DNA of 64,000 nt from Oegoconia quadripuncta (taxonomy: Eukaryota > Arthropoda > Insecta > Lepidoptera > Autostichidae): the NCBI GenBank assembly GCA_949316235.1, contig OX438750.1:3362501-3426500 (forward strand), in the 5' to 3' direction. This document shows, piece by piece, positions 27,625-40,400 of the stretch. Both the position numbers and the translations under genes were made by a program. How positions within the stretch are numbered: the first letter of the stretch is position 1; the number at the start of each line of letters is the position of its first letter. Below the pieces are notes generated by a model that was not told the DNA's origin, did not search any database, and saw only the letters and a list, made by a program, of their open reading frames with translations.

Positions 27625-28255
27625 TCAAAAGTCAAAAAGTCAAAGTCAAAAAAATATTTATTTCGTAGGATAAATATTATCACTTGAAAATGTCACATTT
27701 ATCTTAATATTAAAATTATTGACATTATTGCTCATTCGCAAAGCAGATTCCCCAGAGAAGAACGAGCAAGAAACTCAAGGGTTGCTCTTTTAAATAAGTT
27801 TGGGTTACAATTATATTATATTGTATAATTAGGCTAAATATCGCCGAGCGGTCTATGTCCATGCTTGCTTATCATCCAGATAGTCAGAAATTTATTAGCC
27901 TTTGGTAAATAATGTCTGTTTTATGATGGTTTTGAATTTATTTAAAGGTAAATTTTGAATGTCCACTGGAACCTTATTATAAAAGCTTATACATTGCCCC
28001 TTAAATGACTTAGTGACTTTGTGTAAACGGCTGGCATGAACAGCAAGTTTATTTTTATATCTGGTATTAACATTATGTATATCACTATTTTTCTTAAACG
28101 ATTCTATATTTTTCCTTACATACATTAAGTTTTCGTAAATATATCTGTTGTGGGACGATTAGTCTCCTTGATAAGTAAGCTCTACAATAGGTAACTCTTT
28201 CGTGTTACCTTACTTCTAACATCTGTCATGTGTCTTACTTGAAAATTTGATAAAA
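27625..28255 (-). mobile_element. CR1/Jockey-like LINE 3' end, antisense
   Basis: The minus strand encodes the RT C-terminus (MYVRKNIESFKKNSD … [17 protein letters not shown], 27,895-28,125), followed by UTR and the TTTTGAC-type tail (27,640 region). A second subfamily relative to the element at 1-2792. Confidence 0.8.
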
Positions 28256-28479
28256 TTACCTTTGTCATAGTGATCTCAATTATTTATTTTCCTAAGCTAT
28301 TTTACTGTCGAGCCTTCCCACTCCTTACTGGAGGCGCTTACTCTAATAATATCCGTTTATGGTTTTTCAATATTTGTTATTTTATTAACGAAATGATCTC
28401 ATGGACACACTTCATATTTCCACCTTGTATATACGTTTTTGTATCACTCTTCACAAAGTCCAATCACACTAATATTAAA

Positions 28480-28640
28480 GCGAAAGTTTGTGTGTCCGTA
28501 TGTTTGTTACCTCTTCACGCCTACGGCTGGACGGATTTGGATGAAATTTGGTTGATAGATAGATTAGGAACCAATTTCGATGAAATGTTCCACGCGATTT
28601 ACGATTTTCCTCGCGACTACAACCTAGGCTGAGATGGGGA
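28480..28640 (+). mobile_element. Non-autonomous repeat 5' part (Helitron/MITE-like)
   Basis: CACACTAATATTAAAGCGAA, AGTTTGTGTGTC and GGACGGATTTGGATGAAATT blocks, as in widespread insect non-autonomous elements. No matching 3' terminus is visible because a minisatellite follows. Confidence 0.45.
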
Positions 28641-28689
28641 CTTGATATGGTACCACGGTTTAGGCGCTTTAGGGCTAATTCTCATTATG

Positions 28690-28950
28690 GCAAAAGACTC
28701 GCTAATGGACTACTTCTCATTATGGCCACTTCTCATTAAGGCCACTTCTCACTTGGGCTACTTCTCATTAGAGTTACTTCTCATTAGGGCTACTTCCCAC
28801 TTGAGTTACTTCTCATTAGAGCTACTTCTCATTAGGGCTACTTCTCATTAGAGCTACTTCTCATTAAAGCTACTTTTCATTAGGGCTACTTCTCACTTGG
28901 GCTACTTCTCATTAGGGCTACTTTTCTAATGAAAAGGGCTACTTCTCAAA
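28690..28950 (+). repeat. 16-bp minisatellite
   Basis: About 15 units of the type CTACTTCTCATTAGRG, with CACTTGGG/CATTAGAG variants alternating. 16 is not a multiple of 3, so any reading frame through it has a 16-residue period. Confidence 0.85.
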
Positions 28951-28987
28951 ATTTGGGAATCACTTATGGAGACGGGATATAGGAACT

Positions 28988-29072
28988 GGAACTCCCTTTT
29001 TTTTTTTTTTTTTTATGCACGACGGGTTCGTACTTGATCTCAATCACATCTGATGTTAAGTGAAGATAGTCG
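28988..29072 (-). mobile_element. SINE family A 3' end only, antisense
   Basis: Poly-T followed by GCACGACGGGTTCGTACTTG … GTTAAGTGAAGATAG, then unrelated sequence. One of four copies cut at nearly the same place. Confidence 0.75.
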
Positions 29073-29246
29073 AATTTGGACCTTGTTGCCATGAGCATGG
29101 ACTTTCCATTACACATGATGACGAGGGTCTGAAGATGGAGCCAGAAGATTGCCGCTGAAACTCTTTGATGGACTATTTGAAAGAAAGAAAAAGTATTTAT
29201 TCAGTGTCACATATCGTAAACTAAACAATAATCTTAAATACTAGCA

Positions 29247-29728
29247 AATATGTCGGATATGGTGGGTTCGGGGGGTATGTGGGCGTTGCTAGCGACCGGG
29301 ACGGTGCCAGTCGCGTGGTAAAGGGTGTCTCGGGCAAAGGCGATATTATTGCAAACTACCATAGGCAAATCTACAACGTATTCACATTCGATTAATCATG
29401 GAACCTGAGATGCTTTCTGTTGAAGAGAAAACATGTGCACGCGCGTCGTGCCATACAACTTGGCCCTCGCGTGCAGTCTGTGGAATTCTACCGGAGTAGT
29501 CTACAATTCTTCCTTGCTCAAATCCCATGATCAACTTCTTACTAGCTAACGACATGCTAACGACTCACCGGATCCATCCAAGCGTCGGTGATAATGGACT
29601 CACAGTCTTACTTCACTTACGTCACTTACTTCCCATTAACCGCGTAGGTATTATGATAGTCAGTTGACCGTTCAAATAATGAATTATATCGCTAATTTAT
29701 CGCTATCTGCGACATATATTATATATTA
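29247..29728 (-). mobile_element. Element K copy (unclassified, inverted termini)
   Basis: AAATATGTCGGATATGG at one end and ATCTGCGACATATATTA at the other. The interior matches, inverted, 60,091-60,660 (GCGACCGGGACGGTGCCAGT, CGCGTGGTAAAGGGT), with internal differences. Confidence 0.65.
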
Positions 29729-29964
29729 CAAATTACTTTTTTTATATATGATTTATTTTTTATATATTTTTATTATTTTTAAAGTTTTTATATTTAGTTA
29801 TTTGTTACTCGTCTTTGTACTAGATTAATATGTAATAACAGAATAGAATACCTTTATTGAGATAATCATGGAGGAGTATAAAAAGCTTGTTTTTAACATA
29901 CATACATAACGTATTATCCCAAATAGGGTGGTCACAGATATCCCAAACAATAGCGCGTGTTCCA

Positions 29965-30050
29965 AACATTAAGGCCCGTATTAATAGACCATTCCCAAGA
30001 TTGAGAACAGTCTTGTGACCGGTTTGAGATCTGTCACAAGAACCGAAGTA
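29965..30050 (+). mobile_element. Harbinger-type MITE (family J) left end
   Basis: TTAAGGCCCGTATTAATAGA … GATTGAGAACAGTCTTGTGA. Same terminus as 59,375 and truncated after about 80 bp. Confidence 0.6.
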
Positions 30051-30104
30051 TCAAACTTCATCTTCGACCACATTGTCACTTCCCATCAGGTGAGATTGTG
30101 GTCG

Positions 30105-30282
30105 AAATGGCGAAAAAAAAATGAGCTGTTCCATAGAAAATTTCAATAACCTCCCGATGCAATGTATGAAACAGCTGATTTTTTTTTCGCGATTTCGAAG
30201 TTGCCCCCATAGTAAAAGTTGTTCGTATTGATGGGTAGAACAAGCCCTTAAAATATGACTACACTTAACCGTTACACCCTGT
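30105..30282 (+). mobile_element. Palindromic MITE (family P), partial
   Basis: Matches the central loop and right arm of 57,535-57,797. The left arm is replaced by a LINE-H fragment (CCATCAGGTGAGATTGTGG) at 30,085-30,104. Confidence 0.7.
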
Positions 30283-30286
30283 ATAC

Positions 30287-30405
30287 AGAAATGCATACGT
30301 GACAGGGGGTGAACCCATCGCCGTTGAAACGTGCAAGTCTATGGAGGTTTTTTGGTGGAAAGTCTCTTAGTCGCCTTTACGACACCCACGGGAAGAGACG
30401 GGTCA
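30287..30405 (+). repeat. Dispersed motif R
   Basis: AAATGCATACGTGAC … CGTGCAAGTCTATGGAG … GTGGAAAGTCTCTTAGTCGC. Same blocks as 14,845-14,920. Confidence 0.5.
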
Positions 30406-30795
30406 AAATCAAAATCAAAAAATGCTTTATTTTGTAGGTACACAGGGTACACTTAAAATAGTCAGATTTCACATTTTTTAAGTTACTGCTTGTTCAAAAG
30501 CCACTTTCCCCTGAGAAGAACAAGCAGGAATCTCGAGAGGTTGCTCTTTTTTAAAAAAAAAAGGTTTTTATGTTACAAAATTATTAATTATTATTTTATA
30601 TTATAATATTTCATTATTAATTGTGAAATAGCCTGGTTACGCGAACGGGCTGTTCATGTCCATAAATGTTTATCATCTAAATAATCTGATATTTTATAAT
30701 ATGCCTTCTTAATAAGTTTCTGTTTTATAGTATCTTTAAATTTATTGAAAGGAAGATTTTGTATATCAACAGGAACTTTTTTGAAAAGTTAAAGA
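30403..30795 (-). mobile_element. LINE 3' end (same family as 1-2792), antisense
   Basis: Starts with AAAATCAAAATCAAAAAATG (antisense tail) and runs through the UTR to the C-terminal codons (…TATATCAACAGGAACTTTTT). Confidence 0.8.
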
Positions 30796-30972
30796 AAAGG
30801 TTAGTTCTATTGTATTTCAGAGCCGAATCCACACAGCTTGTTTTTAAAAGTATTCCTATGTAATGTATTATCTCTGAAAGAGGGATCTACTCAACGATTA
30901 CAAACACGGATACGAAATTTTGCATACACGGCTTGTCTTGAATAATATGTGATAATTATGAAGGATTTTTTA

Positions 30973-31300
30973 ACCGCCTCCGTGGCGTAAACAACATTGG
31001 TTTTACGATTCGGAGGTCGCGGGTACGATCCCCAGCGGGGTACATGTTTAAGTACTTGGTTTGGTTGGTGGTAGGGCATTTTAAATGTCCGCCTGGCTAG
31101 CTACCACCATCTTATCTAAATCTGCCGCCAAGCAGCAATGTTAATAGCATTGTTGTGTTCCGGTTGTTAGAGATAAGATAGCCAGTCCCCCAAATGTGTT
31201 GGGGTTTCCGGGTCAGTACGCTTCCATCTTCGACCTCGTCTTCACTTAGCATCAGGTGTGATTGAGGTGAAGTACGAACCCGTCGTGCATAAAAAAAAGG
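30973..31300 (+). mobile_element. SINE family A, full length
   Basis: Head with GTGGC joined to GTAAACAACATTG (8-bp deletion, as at 4448), complete body, A8 tail. Confidence 0.87.
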
Positions 31301-31345
31301 AGATTATTAAAAGCTTGTTTTTATTAATGTACGATTAATTCACAA

Positions 31346-31431
31346 AGTCACTGATTTTTTTTTTTTTATGCACGACGGGTTCGTACTTGACCTCAATCAC
31401 ACCTGATGTTAAGTGAAGATGAGGTCGAAGG
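31346..31431 (-). mobile_element. SINE family A 3' end only, antisense
   Basis: Poly-T, GCACGACGGGTTCGTACTTG … GAAGATGAGGTCGAAGG, then unrelated sequence. Confidence 0.75.
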
Positions 31432-31792
31432 AGTAGTCAATGTAATTGCCCATTATTCCATCTCATTGTTGATTATTCTTTGTTGTATCTAAAAGAGGTA
31501 TAGTATGATGCACATAATTATAGCTAGAGGTTATTCTGGTTTGTATATCGGGCGGAGTCTGTACGCTTTTGTAAGGGCGGGTCTAGACGTCTGATTTGGT
31601 TTCCAATTTTCACTCGACACACGTCCGATTGTTACGTCAGACTTTTTCTGAACTCGGTCGTTCTCGGGATAATAGCTGCAGAGCAGAAAAAAATGAACGA
31701 CGAATTACTATTACCTACTTATTGCAAAAAAAAAATGAAAAAAATTGCTATTTTATTTACTATCGGATCGGACGTATATTGAATGTTCAAAT

Positions 31793-31938
31793 AATGGTGT
31801 CAATTCGGATGTACACCAACTAAACTAAACCTAGTTTTATAGTAGTACTGTCTCTTTCTCCCTGGAACAGTATGATGCGACAGCACCACTCCAAAACTGG
31901 TTTTAGTTTAGTTGGTGTACATCCGAATCGACACCATT
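31793..31938. mobile_element. 146-bp palindromic MITE
   Basis: AATGGTGTCAATTCGGATGT … and its inverted partner GTGTACATCCGAATCGACAC CATT at the other end. The arms pair over about 45 bp with an inner AAACTAAACC/GGTTTTAGTTT section. It sits within a region with a TCTGAT/ATCAGA-rich dyad (31,590-31,990). Confidence 0.65.
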
Positions 31939-31949
31939 GGCTCTAACGC

Positions 31950-32560
31950 CTCCCGATAGTCGGATCAGACTATTGGAACCGACTATCTGATCGAAATGTC
32001 TGACGTATATTCCCAGCCTAAAGCATTAAGGAAAACCCAAAATGACACAACGTACAAGCCTAATTAGGTAATTATGCGAGCAGCTAGAATTATTCGTGAG
32101 TAGAAATACGTAATCGCATTCGCTAGCGCAGGCCAAATTGATTCATTGTGGTTGAAAGACGCTGATATTTACACGTATCACTGAAGTGAATATATATTTT
32201 TTAATCGGTTCTTAAAACTGGATACTATTAAAAATATTTTCAGTCTTACTCAACATTACGACATAATTAACTGAATATATCCTACTGGATGTGAACACAG
32301 CATGCACACAGGTAAACAGTTTCAATACTTAAGAATAAAATAGACTATTAACTAACTAAATCACAAAGACATTTTTAATTGTTGTACAAAAAGAGAGGAT
32401 GATTAATACAACCATAGTAAACTTTCTTAGTGGAGGCGATTGTTCCTGAAAATATATAAATCTGGTTTCTTGTACATAATGCACATATTCAGTACTTTAC
32501 GATTAGGTAGACGACGACTTAATATAAAGTGAACTATTCAATTCATGGTCGGAGCGTCGC
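31950..32560. other. Intergenic, no feature recognised
   Basis: AT-rich, no coding or repeat family recognised. Confidence 0.45.
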
Positions 32561-32564
32561 CGTC

Positions 32565-32800
32565 GCGCGTCGTTGGCTCAGCCGTTAAGACGCGGTCTCC
32601 CAATTTTAATTTAATTACTTATGTGCATTTATCCGACTGCTCTTGAACGGTGAAGGAAAACGACGTGAGGAAACCTGCATGCCTGAGGAATAAAAATCAA
32701 AGGCAGGTGAAGTCCCCAACCCGCATTGTGCCGGCGTGGTGGAGGGCCATACTCCCTTATATCCCTGCAGGGAGATATTTACAGGCGGATGATGATTCAA
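32565..32800 (+). mobile_element. SINE family D
   Basis: The tRNA-like A-box side (GTTGGCTCAGCCGTTAAGAC GCGGTCTCCC) is joined to the body (CTGCTCTTGAACGGTGAAGG, CCCCAACCCGCATTG) and a GATGATGATT end. The B box is deleted. Confidence 0.7.
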
Positions 32801-32899
32801 TTCACATTGCTCACGTGATGTCCTCGAAGTAGGTAGTACGTTTGGAAATTACTATCTAGTAACACTCCGTTTGCTTATCTGATGCGAAATGTAGACCCC

Positions 32900-33690
32900 C
32901 CAATTGCAATGAAAGTAATTTGTTACTTAATGAGAAAAAAACTAAATGTGTGAAATTTGTACTCCCCAATGTCAGGGCGGTGCCCACAAATGTAATGATA
33001 AAAAATGACACTTTAGATCTAGTAGATTCTAAGTGTTATTCCTCTATGATTCTATTGTATTTTTGGGTATTACTTTAGACGCCAAAATGCAATGGGGACA
33101 TAATACATAAATTGGCGAAAAGGCGCAGCTCAGTTAGGTATTTCCACCATTTGATGTCTTACGGTATCTTGCTGTGGGAAACGCCGCGGATATAAATACA
33201 ATCTTTGTTGTCTTACAAAAACGAGCCGTTCGCGCAATTTATCAATTGAGACCTGCAGTGTCACTTACAGATAGGTTAATTTAAAGTGTATAACATTCTA
33301 ACCTTTTCGTCACAGTACATTTTTGAAAATCTAATGTATGTCAAAAAAAATATAGCATCATTTAGGAAAAATAGTGATAAACATGATGTCAATACAAGAA
33401 ATAAAGATAGACTTGCAGGTCACATAAGTCGCCTCCGCAAAGTCAGTAATTCATTCAAAGGGTTATGTATACGCTTTTTCAATAAGGTTCCAGTTGATAT
33501 ACGAAATCTTCCTCTCAATAAATTTAAAGATACTATAAAACAGAAACTTATTAACAAAGCATATTATAAAATATCAGACTATATAGATGATAATCATCCC
33601 TGGACATAATCAGATCGTTCGCATGCCAGGCTATTTCACAATTAATAATGAAATATAAAAACCTGTTTGTAATATAAAAATCTTTACGTA
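32900..33690 (+). pseudogene. CR1/Jockey-like LINE RT C-terminus, rearranged
   Basis: Pieces collinear with 1810-2620 of the first LINE, with deletions and an internal duplication (TTGTATTTTTGGGTATTACT repeated context) before 33,285. 33,286-33,609 is open and reads TFSSQYIFENLMYVKKN … RFFNKVPVDIRNLPLNK. It preserves the Ser codon that is TAA at 2287. Confidence 0.8.
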
Positions 33691-33692
33691 AA

Positions 33693-33760
33693 ATCAAAGC
33701 CTGATACAGCCTCAAGATTTGTATTGAGATTGGTTTATTAATACGGGCCTTAGTCTATTA
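33693..33760 (+). mobile_element. Harbinger-type MITE (family J) right end
   Basis: GATACAGCCTCAAGATTTGT then TTATTAATACGGGCCTTA, identical to the right end of the 59,375 element. Confidence 0.6.
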
Positions 33761-34121
33761 AAAAGGCATTGCTGCATTCAAAAGGAGTCTAATGAACTTT
33801 AAATCATACTAATCGAGTAATAAATAACGGAGTTACAGGCATTTAATTGACCGTTGGTAGCTGTTGAGATTGCAGTTGGCATTGCGCCCAAAGCTTTAGC
33901 AGAGGCATGCAGAGGTATGATTTTTTTAAATCTTTAAATCCATACCACTGTTCATGTGTGTGTGACGCGTTATACTTGTAGAGTTTACGAGGTCCGTGAA
34001 CCGAGAGACAACAAGATTGCGGATTGTTTCCTTGTGGTATTTTCCTTATATTTATGTATATCATCCAACACCTTACCTTATCGTATCATGTGACGTATCC
34101 TTGTTTACAATCCGTGCGAGT

Positions 34122-34129
34122 TATATAAG
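34122..34129 (+). promoter_or_regulatory. Possible TATA box of the serine protease homologue
   Basis: TATATAAG lies 283 bp upstream of the start codon. A candidate donor (GTATGT at about 34,164) and the acceptor TTGTTTCAG at 34,400-34,407 would give a short 5'-UTR exon and a 240-bp intron. Inference from spacing only. Confidence 0.3.
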
Positions 34130-34411
34130 GTCTAACAAAATTAATCCGACAAACGTTGCAGAGTGTATGTATAGGATGTAACCTATTACGCAAAAAGTAT
34201 TCAAAAAATAAAATTTAGAAATGTAAATTTTGTGAGTTGCGCATTAATGGCCGCGCGCTCTAAGTACTTTGCCACAACACACAAACACGTGCCGCGGTAT
34301 CTTTGAAGGAGGCGTCTTCAAAGATACCCCGGGGCGCCGCGACTTGTCCAATGAAGGCGAAATTAAATGGAATAAACCCTCTTAATAAACATACAATCTT
34401 GTTTCAGCACA

Positions 34412-37400
34412 ATGTACCTACAGTACGCGTTCCTCCTGGCGACCGCCCTCGCGCAGCAGACCACGATTGACCCCTCCGTGATAGAGGACATCTTCGGCAC
34501 TCCTCCCACCACCGCCGCCGTGCCGGGTTCAACCACTCAACGGTTTGAAGATGTAAGTGGAATTGCTAGGTCGCCTTGAACCTTGCAGCAAATCACAATC
34601 TTCTAAAACCACTGCACTGGTTGTCGTTGCATACCACACGCAACAGTTGAATACTAGTTACTAGGTTCATGTACTTGGTTTGGTTGGTGGTAGGGCATTT
34701 TATATGTCCGCCTGGCTAGCTACCACCATCTTATCTAAATCTGCCGCCAAGCAGCAATGTTAATAGCATTGTTGTGTTCCGGTTGTCAGAGATAAGATAG
34801 CCAGTCCCCCAAATGTGTTGGGGTTTCCGGGTCAGTACGCTTCCACCTTCGACTTCATCTTCACTCAACATCAGGTGTGATTGAGGTCAAACCAAACAAT
34901 CGAACCCGTCGTGAATAACAAAAGAAAAACCTAATAATTTTGACATACACATTTCACAATTTTTTAAAATATTTCTATACAGGGTGAATTTGAATTAGTG
35001 TGGTTACTGGTGACTCCACTCCTGATTACGAACAACTTTTCACTAGGAACCATAGCCGAATTCGATCAAAAAATGAAGGTCATTGACATAGCCCAGAGGT
35101 ATAGCAGGTTCAAGTGGCAGTGGGCAGGGCACATAGCTCGAAGCACATGGCCGGTGGGGCATTAAAGTTCTCGAGTGGAGACGCAGCGTGGGACGTTCAC
35201 TCACAAGGTGGACAGACGAACTGATAAAGGTCTATATGATGATGATGATTTAAATATAAAGCGTATTATCATCATTCCACTGCAGGGATATAGGCCTTCC
35301 CTCGTATATGAGGGAGTATGGGCCATAGTCACAGACCAAGCCATAGCCCACCACGCTGACCCAATACGGATTGGGGACTTCACAAGCGTTCGATTTTTTA
35401 TTTCTCAGACATGCAGGTTTTCTTACGATGTCTTCCTTCACCGTTTAAGAGTAGTCCGATAAATGCACATAATCAATTACATTAAATTTAAAAACTCATT
35501 GGTACATGGCCTGCCTGGGAATGGAACACGGACCTCCTAAATTGGGAGACCGCGTATTAACCACTGTGCCACCTACAATCAATTTGTTTGTCTCTTTCCA
35601 GATAACGGTTCGGCCAACTGATAGCACCTCGACGTTCGTCGACCAAAACGGCGACGCGTGCAAATGTGTGCCCTATTACCTCTGCGATACGGATTTGAAT
35701 GCAGTGGACGCAAATAACGTTACTGTCACGGGTTTTGGCACTCTGGACATTAGGTAAAACCTCTCACCAAGGAAAAAACACATTATAACCAGCTTTACAC
35801 TTTCTCACTGTTCCTCCTCTCACTGGGGAGTGCTGGTGCCCCAAATCACAGAGGGCGGAGTGTGAGTTTTGTTTCGACTTAACTTTACTACCGCGTTCAC
35901 GTTTACGTGACGATTTGTATGAAGAAATGTGCAGCGCCTCTAGCGGATAGTTTGCAAAACGCTTTTTTTTTCATAGATACTTTTTGCGTAAACGCGAACG
36001 CGATGGTAAAGTTAAAAACGAGGCAAGACTCGCACTTCGCATACAGATTACTAAATAGTTACTACGTAACAGATACATCACTCCAATACAAAAGCGAAAA
36101 TACCTACGCTTAATAGCCTACAAAATTTTAGTAATAATACCAGCTGTTCGCAGCGAGAAGAAATGTACCATAAACGTGTATACAGAGAGTTGAATTTGTT
36201 TCGCCGCCGCGCGACCCACAGGCATGCACGTCATCGAACGAATGCGTTAGGGTTGTTACCTTTGATGATATTGGTAATAAAATTGATATTGTTAAAAAAA
36301 AACAATTATTTTTTATTTACTATGTTTGAATTTTATATAATGATATATAATTTAATAGACACTTTATTTTGTAAGCTGTTGTTATCCTGAATAAATAAAA
36401 ATAAAATAACTGGCTATCTTATCTCTGACAACTGGAACACAACAATGCTATTAACATTGCTGTTTCATCTATCAGGTTCCGTGAGGACGAATGCCAGGAG
36501 AGTGCCGAGCGGTGTTGCAAGAACCCAAAGAAAGAAGAGGACGTGGTCCTCCCCACGCCGGACCCCTCACAACTCCGCGGCTGCGGCTACAGGAACCCCA
36601 ATGGGCTGGACTTTACCATCACCGGTGGAACTGTGAGTGAGCTTGTAAAACTTGGAAGTTGTAAAATTTTTGCACGGGTACCCTACCCTCGCTTTTTCTC
36701 GCAGGGCACTAGCTGAAAATCAGTGTCTTACCGCTATAGGTGAGGATCCACACTGAACGATGGCCCATTTGTGGTACAGAAAATTCATGGTCTTCCTTTT
36801 ATTTCTGACACTATGTTATTTAGCAAAAAATAATCCTTATGCTGAAGCCTTTCGATCGGTATGATAAAGCTACGGGGTAGCGGGTTCGATTCGCGATTCA
36901 ACCTTGTAATTATTTAAAAATCTATGAATGCAGTTTAAATTGTGTTTATAAATTAAAATAATGTCTTCTTTCAGTAAAATGTACAATCTACAATATTCAA
37001 GGTATAGCCCAGGGAAAATACGGTTTGACGTCGGTAAAACGAATAACCGCGATTTTCTTGGAACATTTAATAAAGTGTTTTAAATGTAGTAATAATTGCT
37101 AAAAATTAAGCATTTTTAAGAAACGGAAGTACCTACTAAGTAACTAAATAAGCTAAAGTTGTACAATGTGTTTCTTTAAAAGAAATGCACAATTGCTGGG
37201 TATTTCGTTAAATTCAAAACATTTAAAGAAATTATCGTTACAAAATATTAGTTCTCATTTTTATTTCTTAATCAATGCAGCTCGACGACATTTTCAGCTA
37301 AAACACATGCATGCCTAACTGTAACATGCTTAGTTTTATTTATCAATCAACAAGTTAACTGTGTTTAACAAAAGTCTACCTAATTAAATATCAGTTAGTA

Positions 37401-40400
37401 TTTATTGTTATTAAGATAGAAATAAAGCATATACAGGGCGTCCCACGGCTATGCCACATGGAGGGCCTTGAATTTTGTAGATGGAACATTTTACTGAAAG
37501 AAGACATTATTTTAATTTAAAAAACAATTTAAACTGCATTCATAGATTTTTAAATAAGTACATGGTTGAACCGGGAATCGAACCCTTTATTTATAAAAAA
37601 AAAATTACCATGTAGCTTTATCATACCGATCGAAAGGCTTCATCATAAGGATTATTTTTTGCTAAATAACATAGTGTCAGAAATAAAAGGAAGACCATGA
37701 ATTTTAACATTTTTAATACAAAATTAATCAATTTATCAAATGCTCAAAATGAGCCCCTTCCTGTTCAATACAAAGTCGCACTCTTTTGATTATTTCGCTC
37801 CCTGTCGATTTTTTGATCATGTTGTGGTAGATATTTAGAATAATACGTCGAAGTTCTGTTTGTAGCTCGTGGACACTTTGATACTGGTTCTTGTAAACTA
37901 AATTTTTTACATAACCCCATAAAAAAAAATCTAATAATAAATCTATAATCTAATCTAATAAAAAAAATTGCGATGGAGAAAATCATTTACGCGTCTTTTG
38001 GCAGATTCAGGATACGGCATACAACCAGGTACCTACTTACTAATTACGTATCTCTTTATCATTTTATCATGAACTTAAATTATAATAGGGAAATGATGCA
38101 AACTTCTCGAGTGGGTAATTAGTATTAGTAATGATAATGTCAGTTGTATGTCCTTAATATCAGCTTTTCATTTTTCTGAACACAATTGCACATCTAATGT
38201 TAAAATTCATGGTCTTCCTTTTATTTCTGACACTATGTTATTTAGCAAAAAATAATCCTTATGATGAAGCCTTTCGATCGGTATGATAAAGCTACATGGT
38301 AATTTTTTTTTATAAATAAAGGGTTCGATTCCCGGTTCAACCATGTACTTATTTAAAAATCTATGAATGCAGTTTAAATTGTTTTTTAAATTAAAATAAT
38401 GTCTTCTTTCAGTAAAATGTTCCATCTACAAAATTCAAGGTACTTTCCCTCCATGTGGCATAGCCGTGGGACGCCCTGTATAGCAATAGCAGTCGCAGCA
38501 GTCGCTTACACAAAGTCACTAAGTCATTCAAGGGACAATGTATACGCTTTTATAATAAGGTTCCGGTAGACATTCAAAATTTGCCTTTAAATAAATTGAA
38601 AACAACCATTAAGTTGTGTAAGTTGTGCCGCAGCAGGCGTATGGTCCCTTCTGTTCACAGTTATTATAGATTTAAGATACTAACTTACTCCTATTTATTT
38701 TTAAGTTACTAACCAAAATATGGGTCTAATCCTGAAATAAACTATTTTTATTTTTATTTATTTTATTATTAAACAGAAACTATGAGCCAAAGGCTATTAT
38801 ATTTTTGACTACCTATATGGATGATAAGTATTTGTATTGACTTATTTAAAAAGAGCAACCCCAGAGTTTCTTGCTCGTTCTTCTCTGGGGAGACTGCCTA
38901 GTGAATGAACGATAACTGTATGTCACGACGATTTCAAATGTTATTCTTATAACCTACGAAATAAAACATTTATGATTTTGATTTTGAATAAAAAATAAGG
39001 TTTTCTGAAAATGACTACCTGAATGACAAAAATGCTTGGTATACTTCGCCCAGCTCCCAGAAATTATAAAGTTGTATTAGTTGTATACTTTTATATATAT
39101 AAAAAAAAAAGAAAAGAAAATGATCCTGTGGGTTTCTTGCGCCGCTTCTTTTCCCACAGATGATTTCCCTTTCCGAAGCGGTGGTAGCGTGGACATACAG
39201 ACCGACCGAAAAATGCTCGAGCCCTATTTTTATTTCCAATAGATTTAAATTGACATTCAACAAATGATATCATGTATCTTACGTTGAAATAAATGCGTGA
39301 AGTTTTGAAGTTTGAAGCTGCGTAGATCTGCACTTGAGCATACTTAGAAAGAGATGCCGCTTTGCAAGTTACATAAAGCTGTCTCTTTTAACTGTCCTCA
39401 AGCGGAGATCTCTGTTTGACCAACATTCTGAAATAAGGCCTAAGTGTACCTAACTCTAATGTGAACAAAAATTTTAACTAACTTTGGGAGACAAAAAACA
39501 AATGATTTACTTTAATCCGTTCCAGGGTCGGGAAGCTCAATTCGGGGAGTTCCCGTGGGTGGTTGCAATTATTAACGCTCGCAACTTAAGCTATGTAGGC
39601 GTGGGAGTGCTCATACACCCACAAGTGGTGATGACTGGGGCACACATTGCTTTCAGGTAAGATTAACCTCTCTGTCGCCCGTTCCCACGCAAAAATTCTA
39701 AGGGTCAAGTATCTCGGCGCGCCTGTCATATTTGCGAAAATACCTGCGGTGTTAAAAACGTTTATAGATACTCTTCTACTGGGTGTATTTGTAATCTGTG
39801 AAAAGCAATAGCTAACGGGAATATATTATCTATGGATATAATGAATGAACACTACTACAGCTATAATACAAAAAATCAGAAAAATGTAGGTATCCCTATA
39901 TCCACGATATAATTGGTATTTTTACGGAAAGTTACGAAGTTACGAAGAAATTTACATATTTCATGTTTTTCGTGAAACGGGTAATTCAATAAATTGTAAT
40001 GAGAATTGGAAGCTCTATGGCAGGTTTCTAAGCCCGTTCTAATAAAAAACAGTAGTTGGAATTCTATGCCTATACTCCCACCCAAAGAGAAAAAAAATAT
40101 TTTCGCAAATACAGACTAAATATCATAGCTAACCATGGAACTAATAAGTACTACGTACGTAGTACCATAGAGGAATAACGGTAGTACTTACTAGTTCCAT
40201 GTAGCTAACATAACATGGCGCAAATTATTGGATGCGGAATTTAATAGAGAACAAGTTCAAACACAGCCCAAAGGAATTGGAACTCTATACTCATTACAAT
40301 TGAGAGTTGAAAGCCGGGTGTCCGTGGGCACCGATCGGTGTCCGCGAGTGTTGTCGGTATAAATTTTTTTTTTGCACCGATCGGTGCCCGCGTCCCTCTA

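Noticed and set aside
28690..28950. CRISPR-like array
   Set aside because: Units are contiguous 16-mers without spacers, in a eukaryotic repeat-rich setting; it is a minisatellite.
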